The notes under the pieces were generated by a model. That model was not told the DNA's origin. It was given only the letters and a program-made list of their open reading frames with translations, and searched no databases. From Pacificimonas aurantium (GTDB lineage: Bacteria > Pseudomonadota > Alphaproteobacteria > Sphingomonadales > Sphingomonadaceae), in NCBI RefSeq assembly GCF_020092905.1, contig NZ_JAGSGB010000002.1, positions 496,001-560,000 of the forward strand: a DNA stretch of 64,000 nucleotides, in the 5' to 3' direction. This document shows positions 7,570 to 17,940 of this stretch, in pieces. A program made the position numbers and the translations under genes. How positions within the stretch are numbered: the stretch's first letter is position 1; each line of letters begins with the position of its first letter.

Positions 7570-9006
7570 TTAGTCGCGCGCGCGGAAATCCAGCGCGTCG
7601 ATGTTCCGGCTTTCCAGCCTGGCCCTCAGTGTATTGCGGTTCATGCCGAGCAGCTTCGCGGCGCGTATCTGGTTGCCTTGCGTATGCGAGAGCGCCGCGC
7701 GCAGGATCGAGGGTTCGACCTCTGCAAGGACATGCTCGTAAAGGCCCTGCTCGTCGGTTTCGTCGATCTGAGACAGAATTTCGAACGCGCGCTGCTCGGC
7801 GAGCCCGGCAAGGTCCGCGTCGGTCGCCGCCGGCTGACGCTCGGTACGGGTCGTCCTTCCCAGCGCCTCGATAACGGCATCCTCATCAAGGAGGTCTTCA
7901 CGCGCGAGCGCTGCCATGCGCCTGATGAGGTTCTGCAGCTCGCGCACATTGCCCGGCCAGTCATGCTGTTCGAGGCGCGTGATGGCGGCGGAGGAAATCG
8001 ACTTTTTCGGAAGCCCTTCCTCGGCTGCCAGCTTGAGGAAATGCCGGGCAAGCTCGCCGATATCGGCGCGCCGATCGCGCAGGGGAGGCATGGCGATGGG
8101 AACGACGTTCAGGCGGTAGAAGAGGTCCTCGCGAAACGTACCGGCCTCGATCGAGCGGCGGAGATCCTGGTGCGTGGCGCAGATGATCCGGACATCGGTT
8201 CGAATCGTGCGTGCACCGCCCACGGGCTGGAATTCGCCGCTTTGAAGTACCCGCAGCAGCCGCGTCTGCGTGTCCATCGGCATGTCGCCGATCTCGTCGA
8301 GAAAAAGCGTACCCCCCTGCGCCTGCTCGAAGCGGCCGGTGCTGCGCGCCTGGGCGCCCGTGAAGGCCCCCTTCTCGTGACCGAACAGCTCGGTCTCGAT
8401 CAGCTCGCGCGGGATCGCGGCCATGTTGACGGCGACGAAGGGCCCTGTCCGGCGCGGCCCGAGATCGTGAACCGCGCGCGCCACAAGCTCCTTGCCGGTG
8501 CCGGATTCGCCCAGGATGAGCACGGTCAGGTCCGTCGGCACCACACGCGCGATAAGGCGGTAGACGTCCTGCATCGCGGGCGAGCGCCCGATAAGCGGCA
8601 GATCGTCACCCGGCTCATGGTCGGGCTCCGCGCCCGCCTCGTCGCGGTCGAGTGCCGCGGCCACCGCGCGGCCCAGCTCATCAAGATCGAAGGGCTTGGG
8701 CAGATATTCGAACGCACCGCGCTCGGTAGCGCGCACCGCCGTTGCGAGCGTGTTCTGCGCGCTCACCACGATAACGGGGAGGCCCGGGCGCCGGGCCTGG
8801 AGTTCGGGGACGAAGTCGAGCCCGTCTCCATCGGGGAGGCCGACATCGGTGACAACGACATCGCCGACGCCGCTTTCCAAAAGGCGGTTCAGGCCGGACA
8901 ATGTGTCGGTCGTCCGGACCAGATGCCCCTTGCGGATAAGCGCCTGCCGCACAACGGTGCGGATGGCGGCATCGTCGTCCGCGACAATAACGGTCGCCTG
9001 CGTCAT
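7570..9006 (-). CDS. ntrC: Nitrogen regulation response regulator NtrC
   Basis: A 478-residue sigma-54 activator. The start at ATG 9004-9006 follows the ntrB stop with an ATGA overlap. Domains in order: receiver (VIVADDDAAIR, phospho-Asp in VVVTDVGLPDGDG, Lys in LPKPFD), AAA+ domain (Walker A GESGTGKELVARA, sigma-54 loop GAFTGA, Walker B GGTLFLDEIGDMP) and a Fis-type HTH at the C terminus (NQIRAAKLLGMNRNTLRARL). It activates nitrogen-assimilation genes when phosphorylated by NtrB. The dusB-ntrB-ntrC order is the standard alphaproteobacterial arrangement; ntrYX is not in view. Confidence 0.96.
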   Translation of the reverse strand: MTQATVIVADDDAAIRTVVRQALIRKGHLVRTTDTLSGLNRLLESGVGDVVVTDVGLPDGDGLDFVPELQARRPGLPVIVVSAQNTLATAVRATERGAFEYLPKPFDLDELGRAVAAALDRDEAGAEPDHEPGDDLPLIGRSPAMQDVYRLIARVVPTDLTVLILGESGTGKELVARAVHDLGPRRTGPFVAVNMAAIPRELIETELFGHEKGAFTGAQARSTGRFEQAQGGTLFLDEIGDMPMDTQTRLLRVLQSGEFQPVGGARTIRTDVRIICATHQDLRRSIEAGTFREDLFYRLNVVPIAMPPLRDRRADIGELARHFLKLAAEEGLPKKSISSAAITRLEQHDWPGNVRELQNLIRRMAALAREDLLDEDAVIEALGRTTRTERQPAATDADLAGLAEQRAFEILSQIDETDEQGLYEHVLAEVEPSILRAALSHTQGNQIRAAKLLGMNRNTLRARLESRNIDALDFRARD

Positions 9007-10100
9007 CAGCCGGCCTTCGGCAACAGCAGCCGCAGGACCGTTTCGCCGGCCCGGTCGTCGCGCGCATATTCGATATGGCCCTGATGGTCGGCCGCGACCT
9101 TTGCAGCGAGGGCGAGACCCAGACCGCCGATTCCACGCTTCGAGCTGACGAACGCATCGAACAGATTGTCCGCGATCTCGGGCGGCGCCCCCGGACCGTC
9201 GTCGATGACACATACCTCGATCGGAACCGCCACGCGTGAGCGGCCCGTCGCGGTGGCCATCTTCAGGCCGTGGCGATAGGCCGTCGTAATCCTGATGCGT
9301 CCGCCGGACCCGGCCGCCTCATAGGCGTTCCTGACCAAATTGAGAAAAAGCTGCACCAGGCCGTCGCGGTCGGCCGGCACTTCCGGCAACGACGGGTCGT
9401 AGCTCTCCTCGATACGGATGCCCTCGGCCTCCGCCAGCCGCCGCACATGGGCGAGGATCGAGTGAATATTGGTTGGCTCGAGCCGCCCGGGCCGGGGGTC
9501 GGTAAAGCGCTCCATGCGGTCGATGAGGGTGCGGATGCGCTCGACCTCGTCGATGATGAGCTGGGACAGCTCCTCACGCCCTTCACCGTCCGTATCGCCG
9601 CCGAGAAGCTGCGCAGCGCCGCGAATGCCCGACAGCGGATTCTTGATCTCGTGCGCCAGCATCGCCGCCAGCGCCGTCGCGGACCGGGCGGCGCCGCGAT
9701 TGTCCGCCTGCCGCTCGACCAGTCCCGCCACGCTGCGCCGCTGGAAGACCACGGCGAGGAAATCGTTATTCTCGGCAATCGGTCCGACAAGCACGTCCGC
9801 ATCTCGCGTGGTGCCGTCGACGAAGGCGATTTCGAGCCCGTACGCGCCGAGTTCGCTGCCCGCCTGCGCCGCTTCCGCGATCAGAGACTTCACCGGGCTG
9901 TCGGGCGGGAGAATCCCCTCCCAGCCACGGTCAGCAAGAGCGGTTTCGGAGCGGCCGAACATCATCTCGGCGGCGGGATTGCAGTTGGCCGGGTGGCCCG
10001 CCCGGTCGACCAGCACGACGGGTACGGGGATAGCGTTCAGCACCTCCGTCGGCGCCGGGGCTCCCCCACGCCAGACTTTCAGCGGCGCCAGCAGGCTCAC
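9006..10100 (-). CDS. ntrB: Nitrogen regulation sensor histidine kinase NtrB
   Basis: A 364-residue cytosolic kinase. A PAS-type sensor ([30 protein letters not shown]) is followed by the DHp H-box [20 protein letters not shown] and an HATPase_c domain with N-box [15 protein letters not shown], the G1 motif [11 protein letters not shown] and [13 protein letters not shown]. It phosphorylates or dephosphorylates NtrC under PII/glutamine control. It overlaps dusB by 4 bases at one end and ntrC by 1 base at the other, so the three genes are translationally coupled. Confidence 0.95.
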   Translation of the reverse strand: MSLLAPLKVWRGGAPAPTEVLNAIPVPVVLVDRAGHPANCNPAAEMMFGRSETALADRGWEGILPPDSPVKSLIAEAAQAGSELGAYGLEIAFVDGTTRDADVLVGPIAENNDFLAVVFQRRSVAGLVERQADNRGAARSATALAAMLAHEIKNPLSGIRGAAQLLGGDTDGEGREELSQLIIDEVERIRTLIDRMERFTDPRPGRLEPTNIHSILAHVRRLAEAEGIRIEESYDPSLPEVPADRDGLVQLFLNLVRNAYEAAGSGGRIRITTAYRHGLKMATATGRSRVAVPIEVCVIDDGPGAPPEIADNLFDAFVSSKRGIGGLGLALAAKVAADHQGHIEYARDDRAGETVLRLLLPKAG

Positions 10101-11095
10101 GCTGCGATACGCTCCCGGTACGGCTCGTAAAATTCGGCAAGCATGGTCTTCACCTTCGCCGAGTCAGGTTCCTGGTTCACGCGGTTACGGAATTCCGCGG
10201 AGCCGTGCAGGCCCTTCGTGTACCAGCCGATATGCTTGCGGAACATGTTCACGCCGTTCTGCTCTCCATAGAGCGACAGAACCATATCGTAATGCTCCTT
10301 GATCAGCTGATATTGCTGCCAGGGGGTGGGCGCCGGCAAATCCGCGCGGCCCGACAGCGCGCCCATCATCTGGGACAAAAGCCAGGGTTTGCCATAGGCA
10401 CCCCGCCCCACCATGACGGCATCGGCACCCGACTGCTCGAGGGCGGCACGGGCATCCTCAACCGAGCAGATGTCGCCGTTGACCACGACCGGAACCGAGA
10501 CGGCGTCCTTCACCCGGCGGATGAAGCGCCAGTCCGCCGTCCCGCGATACATCTGGCAGCGCGTGCGCCCATGCACGGTAATCATGTGAACGCCGAGATC
10601 CTCGGCAATGCGCGCAAGCTCCGGCGCGTTCAGGCTGTCATGATCCCATCCCATGCGCATCTTCAGCGTCACCGGCACATCGACCGCCTTCACGGTCGCG
10701 TCCACCAGGCTCGCCGCCAGCTTCAGGTCGCGCATCAGGGCGCTGCCGGCATGGCCGTTGACGATCTTCTTCACGGGACAGCCCATGTTGATATCGATGA
10801 TCGCCGCGCCGCGGCCCTCGTTCAGCTTCGCCGCCTCGGCCATCACCTGCGGATCGCAGCCGGCAAGCTGCATGGAGACAGGTTCCTCGATCGGGTCCCA
10901 CGCCATCTGCTGCATCGAGCGTTTGGTTTCCCGGATCGCAGCCTGGCTGGCGATCATCTCGGTCACCGTCAGTCCGGCGCCATAGCGTTTTACGAGCTTC
11001 CTGAACGGACCGTCGGTGACACCGGTCATCGGCGCCAGGATAACCGGCTCCTCGATCCGCACGGGACCGATCTGAATGGGGGTCAAGTCGGGCAT
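10097..11095 (-). CDS. dusB: tRNA-dihydrouridine synthase DusB
   Basis: The true start is taken at ATG 11093-11095 ([14 protein letters not shown]); the open frame runs further upstream only across the divergent ispDF promoter. The 332-residue product has a TIM-barrel FMN enzyme signature: [22 protein letters not shown], the phosphate-binding region, and [12 protein letters not shown] with the catalytic Cys. It reduces uridines in the tRNA D-loop. It is first gene of the dusB-ntrB-ntrC operon (historically nifR3). Confidence 0.95.
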   Translation of the reverse strand: MPDLTPIQIGPVRIEEPVILAPMTGVTDGPFRKLVKRYGAGLTVTEMIASQAAIRETKRSMQQMAWDPIEEPVSMQLAGCDPQVMAEAAKLNEGRGAAIIDINMGCPVKKIVNGHAGSALMRDLKLAASLVDATVKAVDVPVTLKMRMGWDHDSLNAPELARIAEDLGVHMITVHGRTRCQMYRGTADWRFIRRVKDAVSVPVVVNGDICSVEDARAALEQSGADAVMVGRGAYGKPWLLSQMMGALSGRADLPAPTPWQQYQLIKEHYDMVLSLYGEQNGVNMFRKHIGWYTKGLHGSAEFRNRVNQEPDSAKVKTMLAEFYEPYRERIAA

Positions 11096-11183
11096 GGAGT
11101 CAAATCTGCACAAAATTAAGGCGCAAGAGTAAGCGTTCGGAGGCTGTTCCACAAGAAGAACGCACGTTAGAGGGCCGCCGGAG

Positions 11184-12329
11184 ATGACCGTGCATTGCCT
11201 GATCGTTGCGGCGGGCGTCGGCGCCCGCGCGGGCGCCGGCCTTCCCAAGCAATATCGTCCCTTGGGCGGCCAGCCGCTGCTGCGCTGGTCTGCCGAACGG
11301 CTGAGCGCGGACCCGGCCATCGCCTCCGTCCGGGTCGTCATCCAGCCGGATCATCAGGCCGCATATGACGCGGCGACGGAAGGCTTGCCGCTAAGCGCCC
11401 CGGTCACCGGCGCAGACAGCCGCCAAGGGTCGGTGCTTGCAGGGCTGAACCTCCTGGAAACGGAAGCGAGCGGCGCGGAAGACGACATCGTCCTGATCCA
11501 TGACGCGGCGCGGCCCTTCGTAACGCGCGCCGTGACAGCCCGCCTTCTGGCGGCGCTGGATACTGATCAGGGCGCGATTCCCTCCCTGCCCGTGGTCGAC
11601 AGTCTCCGACAAGGCAAGACGCACGTGGAAGGCGAAGTGGCGCGTGAGGGCCTGCACCGCGTACAGACACCGCAGGCGTTTCGCCTAGCCCCGCTTCTCG
11701 CCGCCCATCGCGCAGCCGTACCCGGCGCGACCGACGATGCGGAAATCGCCAGGGCTGCCGGGTTGTCGGTCGCCCTCGTCAAAGGCGACGAGGGCCTGTT
11801 CAAACTGACCTATGAAGACGACTTCCAGCGCGCCGAGCGACTGTTGGCCGGACGGGGTTTCCGGACCGGCACCGGCTTCGACGTTCATCGGTTCGAGCCC
11901 GGCGGTCACGTTACGCTGTGCGGTGTGGCGATACCGCATGGGGCGGGCCTGAAGGGGCATAGCGACGCCGATGTCGGGCTGCATGCGCTGGTCGACGCGC
12001 TTCTAGGCGCCCTCGCCGCCGGCGATATCGGCGATCATTTCCCGCCCAGCGATCCGCAATGGCGCGGCGCCCCCTCCGCCGAGTTCGTCGAACACGCTCG
12101 CAGGCTCGTTGCCGCAGCGGGCGGCGTTGTCGAGCATGCCGACATAACCCTGATCTGCGAGCGCCCGAAAGTCGGTCCCTACAAGGAGCAGATGCGCCGG
12201 CGGATCGCGCAGTTGTTGCGCGTCGAGCCCGGCAGAATTAGCGTCAAGGCGACGACGACAGAGCGCCTCGGCTTTACCGGCCGGGGCGAAGGAATTGCCG
12301 CACAGGCGGCTGCCACCATCAGGATCTGA
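11184..12329 (+). CDS. ispDF: Bifunctional IspD/IspF (MEP pathway)
   Basis: A 381-residue fusion typical of alphaproteobacteria. Residues 1-225 form the IspD cytidylyltransferase ([21 protein letters not shown] nucleotide loop, [11 protein letters not shown], the TDDAEIA region). Residues from about 228 form IspF, the 2-C-methyl-D-erythritol 2,4-cyclodiphosphate synthase ([12 protein letters not shown] zinc ligands Asp/His, [18 protein letters not shown], and the C-terminal [23 protein letters not shown]). Together they carry out steps 3 and 5 of isoprenoid precursor synthesis. The divergent dusB start is 89 bases away; pncC follows 12 bases downstream. Confidence 0.97.
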   Translation: MTVHCLIVAAGVGARAGAGLPKQYRPLGGQPLLRWSAERLSADPAIASVRVVIQPDHQAAYDAATEGLPLSAPVTGADSRQGSVLAGLNLLETEASGAEDDIVLIHDAARPFVTRAVTARLLAALDTDQGAIPSLPVVDSLRQGKTHVEGEVAREGLHRVQTPQAFRLAPLLAAHRAAVPGATDDAEIARAAGLSVALVKGDEGLFKLTYEDDFQRAERLLAGRGFRTGTGFDVHRFEPGGHVTLCGVAIPHGAGLKGHSDADVGLHALVDALLGALAAGDIGDHFPPSDPQWRGAPSAEFVEHARRLVAAAGGVVEHADITLICERPKVGPYKEQMRRRIAQLLRVEPGRISVKATTTERLGFTGRGEGIAAQAAATIRI

Positions 12330-12341
12330 CCGGAGAGACGG

Positions 12342-12851
12342 ATGTCCGCGCTATTTCCCGAGCGCATCGAACGGCTAGCTGCCGACGTGATCGAACGAAA
12401 CCGCGAAGCGGGCCGGCGCGTCGCGCTGGCAGAGAGTTGTACGGGCGGCCTTGCCGCCGGCGCCCTGACGGAAATTCCCGGCTCTTCCGCGGTGCTGGAC
12501 CGGGGTTTCGTGACCTATTCGAACGAAGCCAAGCGACAGGTGCTCGACGTTCATTCGGACGTCATCGAAACGTTCGGGGCCGTCTCCGTCGCGACGGCCT
12601 GGGCAATGGCGCTGGGCGCGCTCGAAAAGAGCGGCGCCGATGTCGCCGTTGCGATTACGGGGATTGCCGGCCCCGATGGCGGAACCGATAAGAAGCCGGT
12701 GGGCACGGTCGTGTTCGCGTGCGCAACACGCGGCGCGGACCCGGAAGAAATCGTCGCCGACAGCCACCTGTTCGAGAATAGCGGGCGAACCGGCATCCGC
12801 CTTCAGGCAGTGGAATGCGCGCTGGAACTGCTGCTGCCGGAGTCGGACTGA
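12342..12851 (+). CDS. pncC: CinA-family nicotinamide-nucleotide amidohydrolase
   Basis: A 169-residue stand-alone CinA C-terminal domain. Motifs are [35 protein letters not shown] and [20 protein letters not shown]. The enzyme deamidates nicotinamide mononucleotide in NAD salvage. A purine-rich GGAGAGAC lies ahead of the ATG at 12342. It is the second gene after ispDF and its 3' end overlaps the convergent RatA-like gene by 49 bases (12803-12851). Confidence 0.93.
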   Translation: MSALFPERIERLAADVIERNREAGRRVALAESCTGGLAAGALTEIPGSSAVLDRGFVTYSNEAKRQVLDVHSDVIETFGAVSVATAWAMALGALEKSGADVAVAITGIAGPDGGTDKKPVGTVVFACATRGADPEEIVADSHLFENSGRTGIRLQAVECALELLLPESD

Positions 12852-13291
12852 GCCTCAGGAGCGCCGTAAACGTCACGCGCGCGCTTTTCGAAGGCCGCAA
12901 CCATCCGGCGGAACGCTTCATGAAAGAAGCTGCCGGCGAGACGCTCGAACAGCTTCTGCTTGAACTCGAAATCCACGAAGAAGCAGATGTCGGTGCCGCC
13001 ATCGTCGGCAACGTCAAATCGCCAGTCATTCTTCAGATAGCGAAGCGGCCCGTCGAGATAATCGACGTGGATGTGGTGCGGCCGGTCGAGCGCAACCTTG
13101 CTGGTGAAGGTCTCCCGAACCATACGGAAGCCGACCATCAGGTCGGCCACGAGCTCCGTCTCACTGCGCGAACGCACACGGGTGGCCACTACCCAGGGCA
13201 GGAACTCCTCATAGCCGCCAACATCCGCAACCAGATCGAACATCTGCGTCGGCGAATAGGGAAGATGGCGCACTTCCTTGTGGCGTGGCAT
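12803..13291 (-). CDS. RatA/COQ10-type START-fold protein
   Basis: The start is set at ATG 13289-13291 ([18 protein letters not shown]); the longer frame upstream has no support. The 162-residue product matches the polyketide-cyclase/COQ10 family: [23 protein letters not shown], then [23 protein letters not shown] and [18 protein letters not shown]. Homologues bind ubiquinone or help respiratory chain assembly; E. coli RatA was reported to block 70S ribosome assembly. A respiratory role is the better guess in alphaproteobacteria. The C-terminal Ser-rich tail overlaps pncC. Confidence 0.85.
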   Translation of the reverse strand: MPRHKEVRHLPYSPTQMFDLVADVGGYEEFLPWVVATRVRSRSETELVADLMVGFRMVRETFTSKVALDRPHHIHVDYLDGPLRYLKNDWRFDVADDGGTDICFFVDFEFKQKLFERLAGSFFHEAFRRMVAAFEKRARDVYGAPEAQSDSGSSSSSAHSTA

Positions 13292-13386
13292 CGCGGGCGA
13301 AGCTCCTTTCTCCGCCTCACTTAGGGGCTCCGAGCCGGCTTTTCGAGGCTGGTCGCCCGTACAGCCGCAGAAATCCGCCAATCGCC

Positions 13387-13424
13387 ATAAAAAGGCCCTG
13401 CGGCTGCAAGGCAGCGGCAGGGCC
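13387..13424 (-). terminator. Rho-independent terminator downstream of the SDR operon
   Basis: A strong hairpin spans 13394-13424, with GGCCCTGC pairing with GCAGGGCC and inner GCTGC pairing with GCAGC. On the minus strand it is followed by five T residues. It sits about 130 bases past the SDR stop and upstream of the RatA-like gene, so it separates these two minus-strand units. Confidence 0.8.
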
Positions 13425-13554
13425 GAGGTTCAATTGCCGAGAGAGGGAGCAGGCCGCGTACGGCCGACTGCTCAGTCAGCGCTGTCTGCCATGATAACGA
13501 ATGTTAAGCGCTGAGGGTCCAGTCCGGATGAATTTTTTTTGCGAAGGGGCGAAG

Positions 13555-14337
13555 CTAGGCGTTCTTGATCGTCAGTCCGCCGTCGACCGGTATCGCCGTG
13601 CCCGTCAGGAAGCTGGCAGCGGGAAGCACACAGGAGAGCGTCATATGGGCAACCTCCTCAGCTATGCCGTAGCGCCTGAGCGCCGTGCGGCGCTTTGCGA
13701 ATATCTGCTTATGCTCATCCGGAATGGAGGAGACGAGCGGCGTATCTATCGGCCCCGGGCAGATACAGTTTACCGTGATCCCTTCCCTGCCGAGATCCAC
13801 CGCGAGACCGCGCGTCAGACCGATCACGCCGTGTTTGGCCGCACTGTAGGGACTGTTGCCGGGCGTTGCCCCCAGTCCTTCGGTCGACGCGACATTGACG
13901 ATGCGCGGAGCGTCGCTTTTGCGAAGCCATGGCAGTGCGGCGCGGATGGTGCGCTGATGCGCCGACAGCATGACCTCGATGCTGCGCCCCCACGATTCCT
14001 CGTAGCTCTCCTTCGCGACATCGGCGGGGATCGCGAATCCGGCATTGTTCACGAGAATGTCGATGGCGCCGAACGCCTCGCCGATCGCGGCGATTACCGT
14101 TTTGATCGCGTCCCGGTCGCTCACATCGAGCGCCCAGGCACGCGCCGTGCCGGGATGGCCTTCCGCGGCAATCTCCGCGACGACCTCGGCGCATTTCTGT
14201 TCGTCGAGGTCGGTCACCGCAACGTTCGCGCCCTCCGAAGCGAACAGATGCGCCGTGGCCCGCCCCATGCCGCTTGCCGCGCCCGTAACGATCGCCGTCC
14301 GGCCCGCGATCGACCTGCTGAGTTTCGTATAGGTCAC
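13555..14337 (-). CDS. Short-chain dehydrogenase/reductase (SDR)
   Basis: A 260-residue classical SDR: cofactor loop VTGAASGMGRATAHLF (TGxxxGxG), VTDLDEQ after beta-2 (Asp suggests NAD preference), ILVNNAGFAIP, catalytic Ser in VNVASTEG, and YSAAKHGVIGL with catalytic Tyr and Lys, then ICPGPIDTPLV. The substrate is not deducible. It overlaps the upstream MarR gene by 4 bases and is therefore co-transcribed with it. The position beside hppD suggests, but does not show, a link to aromatic or acyl metabolism. Confidence 0.9.
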   Translation of the reverse strand: MTYTKLSRSIAGRTAIVTGAASGMGRATAHLFASEGANVAVTDLDEQKCAEVVAEIAAEGHPGTARAWALDVSDRDAIKTVIAAIGEAFGAIDILVNNAGFAIPADVAKESYEESWGRSIEVMLSAHQRTIRAALPWLRKSDAPRIVNVASTEGLGATPGNSPYSAAKHGVIGLTRGLAVDLGREGITVNCICPGPIDTPLVSSIPDEHKQIFAKRRTALRRYGIAEEVAHMTLSCVLPAASFLTGTAIPVDGGLTIKNA

Positions 14338-14819
14338 TTGTCCTCCCCCTGTTCCTGACGCCGTGCGGCGGCGCTGGCAGCTTGCTCCACCCTGTCGAGC
14401 AGCCGCTCCATTGTCTTTAGTTCATGCTCGTCGAAGCCGCCGAAAATCTCGGCCTCGAGCTGCAACGCCTTCGGTGCGATCCGTTCGTAGAGGTCGGTAC
14501 CCGCCGCGGTAAGCTGCAGATGATGGGAGCGGCGATCAGCATCGTTCGCCCGGCGCTCGAGCAGGCCGCGGCCGACAAGGGCCGCCGCCGCCCTGCTGAC
14601 GGTGACCTTGTCCATATGGGTGCGCGCGCAGAGCTGCTGCTGGGTCATGGGCCCCTCCGCTATGACGGCAACCAACCTCCATTCGGGAATGCGAAGCCCG
14701 AAGAGGGATCGGTAAGTCTCTGCAATCGCGTCCGAAACGAGATTCGAGACATAGGAAAGACGATAGGGGATGAACTCGTCGAGACGGAGCTTTCGCAGGG
14801 GTTCGTTCATTGATCCCAT
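14334..14819 (-). CDS. MarR family transcriptional regulator
   Basis: A 161-residue winged-helix regulator. The core IPEWRLVAVIAEGPMTQQQLCARTHMDKVTVSRAAAALVGRGLLERRANDADRRSHHL is a textbook MarR DNA-binding domain with the wing Asp-Arg-Arg, flanked by dimerisation helices. It ends by overlapping the SDR start. It is divergent from hppD, with 76 bases between, which suggests it may control hppD-hmgA as well as its own operon. The start could also be the ATG three codons later (MNEPLRKL). Confidence 0.88.
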   Translation of the reverse strand: MGSMNEPLRKLRLDEFIPYRLSYVSNLVSDAIAETYRSLFGLRIPEWRLVAVIAEGPMTQQQLCARTHMDKVTVSRAAAALVGRGLLERRANDADRRSHHLQLTAAGTDLYERIAPKALQLEAEIFGGFDEHELKTMERLLDRVEQAASAAARRQEQGEDK

Positions 14820-14895
14820 GATTGACGCTCGCGCCGGCGAAGTCTATCCGCGGCGATAAAGTTTCAATCGTAACTATTTCACGCCGGAGGCATTC

Positions 14896-15993
14896 ATGAC
14901 CGATCACAGCTCTAACCCGGCCGGGCTCGACGGCTTCGAATTTCTGGAATTCGCCGGCGACAGAGACAAGCTGGACAAGATGTTCCGCCAGCTGGGGTTC
15001 ACCGCGGTGGCGAAGCACCGGTCGAAGGACGTCACCCTCTACCGGCAGAACGGCATCAACTTTCTGCTGAACAGCGAACCGCGCTCGCACGCGTCCTATT
15101 TCGTCGAAGAGCATAATGAGGGCGCCTGTGCGATGGGCTGGCGCGTGGCCGACGCCGCAGCTGCCTATGAGCAGGCCATCGAGAAAGGCGCCGAACCGGC
15201 GCGGCTGGAAACCGGCTGGATGGAATTGAAGCTGCCGGCTATCAAGGGAATTGGCGGATCGCTGATCTATTTCATCGACCGCTTCGGCGACGATGGTACG
15301 ATCTACGATATCGACTTCGAATTCTTCGAAGGAGTCGACCGTGATCCGGTCGGCGCGAATTTGCAGATCATCGATCACCTGACCCACAATGTCTATCGCG
15401 GGCGGATGAAGTTCTGGGCGGAGTTCTACGAGAAGCTCTTCAATTTCCGCGAGATCCGCTACTTCGACATCAAGGGCGAGTATACCGGCCTGACGTCGAA
15501 GGCGATGACGGCCCCCGATGGCAAGATCCGCATTCCCCTGAACGAGGAGTCGAAACAGGGCGGCGGCCAGATCGAGGAGTTCCTGCTGGAGTTCAACGGC
15601 GAGGGCATCCAGCACATCGCCCTCGCGACCCCGGACATCTACAAGACCATCGACCAGCTGCGCGAGAACGGCCTGCCCTTCATGACGCCGCCGCCCGAGA
15701 CCTACTATGAGATGCTGGAAGAGCGTCTGCCCGGTCACGGCGAGCCCGTGGACGAGATGAAGGCGCGCGGACTCCTGCTCGACGGGTCGACCGAGGATGA
15801 TGACCCGCGCCTCCTCCTTCAGATTTTCACGGGCAATCTGATGGGCCCTGTTTTCTTCGAAATCATCCAGCGCAAGAAGGATGAAGGTTTCGGCGAAGGG
15901 AATTTCCGCGCGTTGTTCGAATCCATCGAGCGCGACCAGGTCCAGCGCGGCGTCCTGAAGGTGGAGGATGCGGAGACGGTCGAAGCGGCGTGA
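14896..15993 (+). CDS. hppD: 4-hydroxyphenylpyruvate dioxygenase
   Basis: A 365-residue Fe(II) enzyme that converts 4-hydroxyphenylpyruvate to homogentisate in tyrosine breakdown. Two vicinal-oxygen-chelate domains are visible. The C-terminal one contains [16 protein letters not shown] (metal His), [14 protein letters not shown] (metal His) and [28 protein letters not shown] (metal Glu and the closing helix). Length is normal. It overlaps hmgA by 4 bases, giving a two-gene pathway operon. Confidence 0.96.
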   Translation: MTDHSSNPAGLDGFEFLEFAGDRDKLDKMFRQLGFTAVAKHRSKDVTLYRQNGINFLLNSEPRSHASYFVEEHNEGACAMGWRVADAAAAYEQAIEKGAEPARLETGWMELKLPAIKGIGGSLIYFIDRFGDDGTIYDIDFEFFEGVDRDPVGANLQIIDHLTHNVYRGRMKFWAEFYEKLFNFREIRYFDIKGEYTGLTSKAMTAPDGKIRIPLNEESKQGGGQIEEFLLEFNGEGIQHIALATPDIYKTIDQLRENGLPFMTPPPETYYEMLEERLPGHGEPVDEMKARGLLLDGSTEDDDPRLLLQIFTGNLMGPVFFEIIQRKKDEGFGEGNFRALFESIERDQVQRGVLKVEDAETVEAA

Positions 15994-17282
15994 GCGGCCT
16001 CAGCTACCTAACCGGATTCGGCAACGAGTTCGCCAGCGAAGCGGTCCCCGGCGCACTTCCGGTGGGCCGCAACTCGCCGCAGCAAGCGCCGTTCGGGCTC
16101 TATGCCGAACAGCTGTCGGGTACGGCCTTTACCGCGCCGCGTTCCGAAAACCGGCGGTCCTGGCTGTACCGGCTGCGGCCGACCGCAACGCATAGGCCGT
16201 TCGAGCCTCTGAAAGAGACATCCCGGCTGGCCACTGCCCCCGACCCCAGAGCCGAGTTGACGCCGAACCGTTTGCGTTGGGACCCCCTGCCCTACCCGAA
16301 AGAGGCGACCGATTTCGTGGACGGCCTGACCAGCTATGCCACCAATGGCGATGCGCATACGGGAGTCGGCACAGGCATTCACCTGTTCTGCGCAACGGCG
16401 GACATGGACCGGAAGGCGTTCTTCAACGCCGACGGAGAGATGCTGATCGTGCCCCAGCATGGCATGCTGCAGGTCGACACCGAGTTCGGCAGAATGGAGC
16501 TCCCCCCGCTGCATGTCGGCGTCATCCCGCGCGGTGTGCGGTTTCGCATACGCCTGCAGGACGGCAAGGCCCGGGGTTATGTGTGTGAAAATTACGGCTT
16601 GCCGTTCCGGCTGCCCGACCTCGGCCCCATCGGCGCGAACGGGCTCGCCAACCCGCGCGATTTCGAAACACCCGCAGCCTGGTTCGAAGACCGTGACGAG
16701 CCGTTTGAGATCGTACAGAAATTTCAGGGCGCGCTATGGCGCAGCGAGCTCGACCATTCGCCGTTCGACGTCGCGGCCTGGCACGGCAATCTTGCCCCCT
16801 ATCGCTACGACCTCAGCCGCTTCAACACGATCGGAACGGTCAGCTTCGATCACCCCGATCCGTCGATTTTCACCGTTCTGACATCGCCGAGCGCGGTGGC
16901 GGGAACGGCGAATTGCGATTTCGTCATCTTTCCCCCGCGCTGGATGGTCGCGGAAGACACGTTCCGCCCGCCCTGGTTCCATCGCAACGTCATGAGCGAG
17001 TTCATGGGCCTGATCCACGGCGCCTATGATGCGAAGGAAGGAGGCTTCGCGCCGGGCGGCGCGTCGCTGCACAATCAGATGTCGGGACATGGCCCCGACC
17101 GGGCCAGCTATGACAAAGCCGTCGTCGCGGCGCTCGAACCGGTGAAGATCGAGGACACGATGGCTTTCATGTTCGAATCGAATCTCGTGTTCCGGACGAC
17201 CGCCGAAGCGCTCCGCCTGCCCGGCTGTCAGCCCGACTATGACGAGGCCTGGGCCGGCTTCGAGAAAGCGAAGCTGCCTTAG
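15990..17282 (+). CDS. hmgA: Homogentisate 1,2-dioxygenase
   Basis: A GTG start at 15990 overlaps the hppD stop (GTGA). The 430-residue protein opens with the family signature [25 protein letters not shown], and carries [16 protein letters not shown] and [45 protein letters not shown] with the iron-binding His and Glu residues. It opens the homogentisate ring to maleylacetoacetate. The isomerase and hydrolase for the last two steps (maiA, fahA) are not in the window. Confidence 0.97.
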   Translation: MSGLSYLTGFGNEFASEAVPGALPVGRNSPQQAPFGLYAEQLSGTAFTAPRSENRRSWLYRLRPTATHRPFEPLKETSRLATAPDPRAELTPNRLRWDPLPYPKEATDFVDGLTSYATNGDAHTGVGTGIHLFCATADMDRKAFFNADGEMLIVPQHGMLQVDTEFGRMELPPLHVGVIPRGVRFRIRLQDGKARGYVCENYGLPFRLPDLGPIGANGLANPRDFETPAAWFEDRDEPFEIVQKFQGALWRSELDHSPFDVAAWHGNLAPYRYDLSRFNTIGTVSFDHPDPSIFTVLTSPSAVAGTANCDFVIFPPRWMVAEDTFRPPWFHRNVMSEFMGLIHGAYDAKEGGFAPGGASLHNQMSGHGPDRASYDKAVVAALEPVKIEDTMAFMFESNLVFRTTAEALRLPGCQPDYDEAWAGFEKAKLP

Positions 17283-17297
17283 GCGGTCCGTGGGCGT

Positions 17298-17846
17298 CTA
17301 ATCCGCGACCTTCCTTAGGCCCTCGCCGAACTCCCTGCCCTTCTGCACATAGCTCGCCGCACTCGCCTTCAACATCTGCACCGCATTGTCGTCGAGTGTC
17401 CGGATCGCCTTTGCCGGCGCGCCGACGATCAGACTGCGCGGCGGAAACTCCTTGCCTTCGGTAACGAGGGCGCCCGCAGCGATGATGCACTCTTCGCCGA
17501 TCTTCGCATGGTTCATGACCGTTGCGCCCATGCCGACGAGCGTTCGGTCGCCGATGGTACAGCCATGAAGGATGGCGTGATGACCCACCGTCACATCCTC
17601 TCCCACCACAAGCGGCACGCCCGGGTCCGAGTGCAGCATCGCACCCTCCTGCACGTTCGACCGTTCGCCGACCGAAATCTTCGTATTGTCCGCGCGAATG
17701 ACCGCGCCGAACCAGACGGTCACCTCGGCGGAAAGCTCGACCTCGCCGATCACGTCGGCCGACGGCGCCACCCACGCGCCGCTGCCCAACTTCGGTTCCT
17801 GACCCTGAAATTCGTAGCGCGCCATGATCGTCCCCTCGATATCCAC
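17298..17846 (-). CDS. Gamma-class carbonic anhydrase family protein
   Basis: A 182-residue left-handed beta-helix protein with hexapeptide repeats. Metal-binding His positions are seen in GEDVTVGHHAILHGCTIG, the catalytic-type Gln/Asn region in RADNTKISVGERSNVQEGAMLHSD, and IGMGATVMNHAKIGEE-like repeats. Such YrdA/PaaY-type proteins are often annotated as gamma carbonic anhydrases, but activity varies. It is convergent with hmgA, with only about 15 bases between stops. Confidence 0.88.
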   Translation of the reverse strand: MDIEGTIMARYEFQGQEPKLGSGAWVAPSADVIGEVELSAEVTVWFGAVIRADNTKISVGERSNVQEGAMLHSDPGVPLVVGEDVTVGHHAILHGCTIGDRTLVGMGATVMNHAKIGEECIIAAGALVTEGKEFPPRSLIVGAPAKAIRTLDDNAVQMLKASAASYVQKGREFGEGLRKVAD

Positions 17847-17940
17847 TTGTTGCGAAGCGACTTAGGCGTTCGCCAGCCGGTCGGCAAATCGTCCAGCAAG
17901 GGAGGTGACGGGGACGCGCGCGCCTTGCTAAGCCCTTTTC

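Noticed and set aside
7447-9084. A 545-residue plus-strand open frame
   Set aside because: It lies opposite ntrC and the ntrB end, has no domain signal and an Arg/Gly-rich composition; ntrC has full motifs.
14536-15738. A 400-residue minus-strand open frame
   Set aside because: It is antisense to hppD and the MarR gene, both of which are certain.
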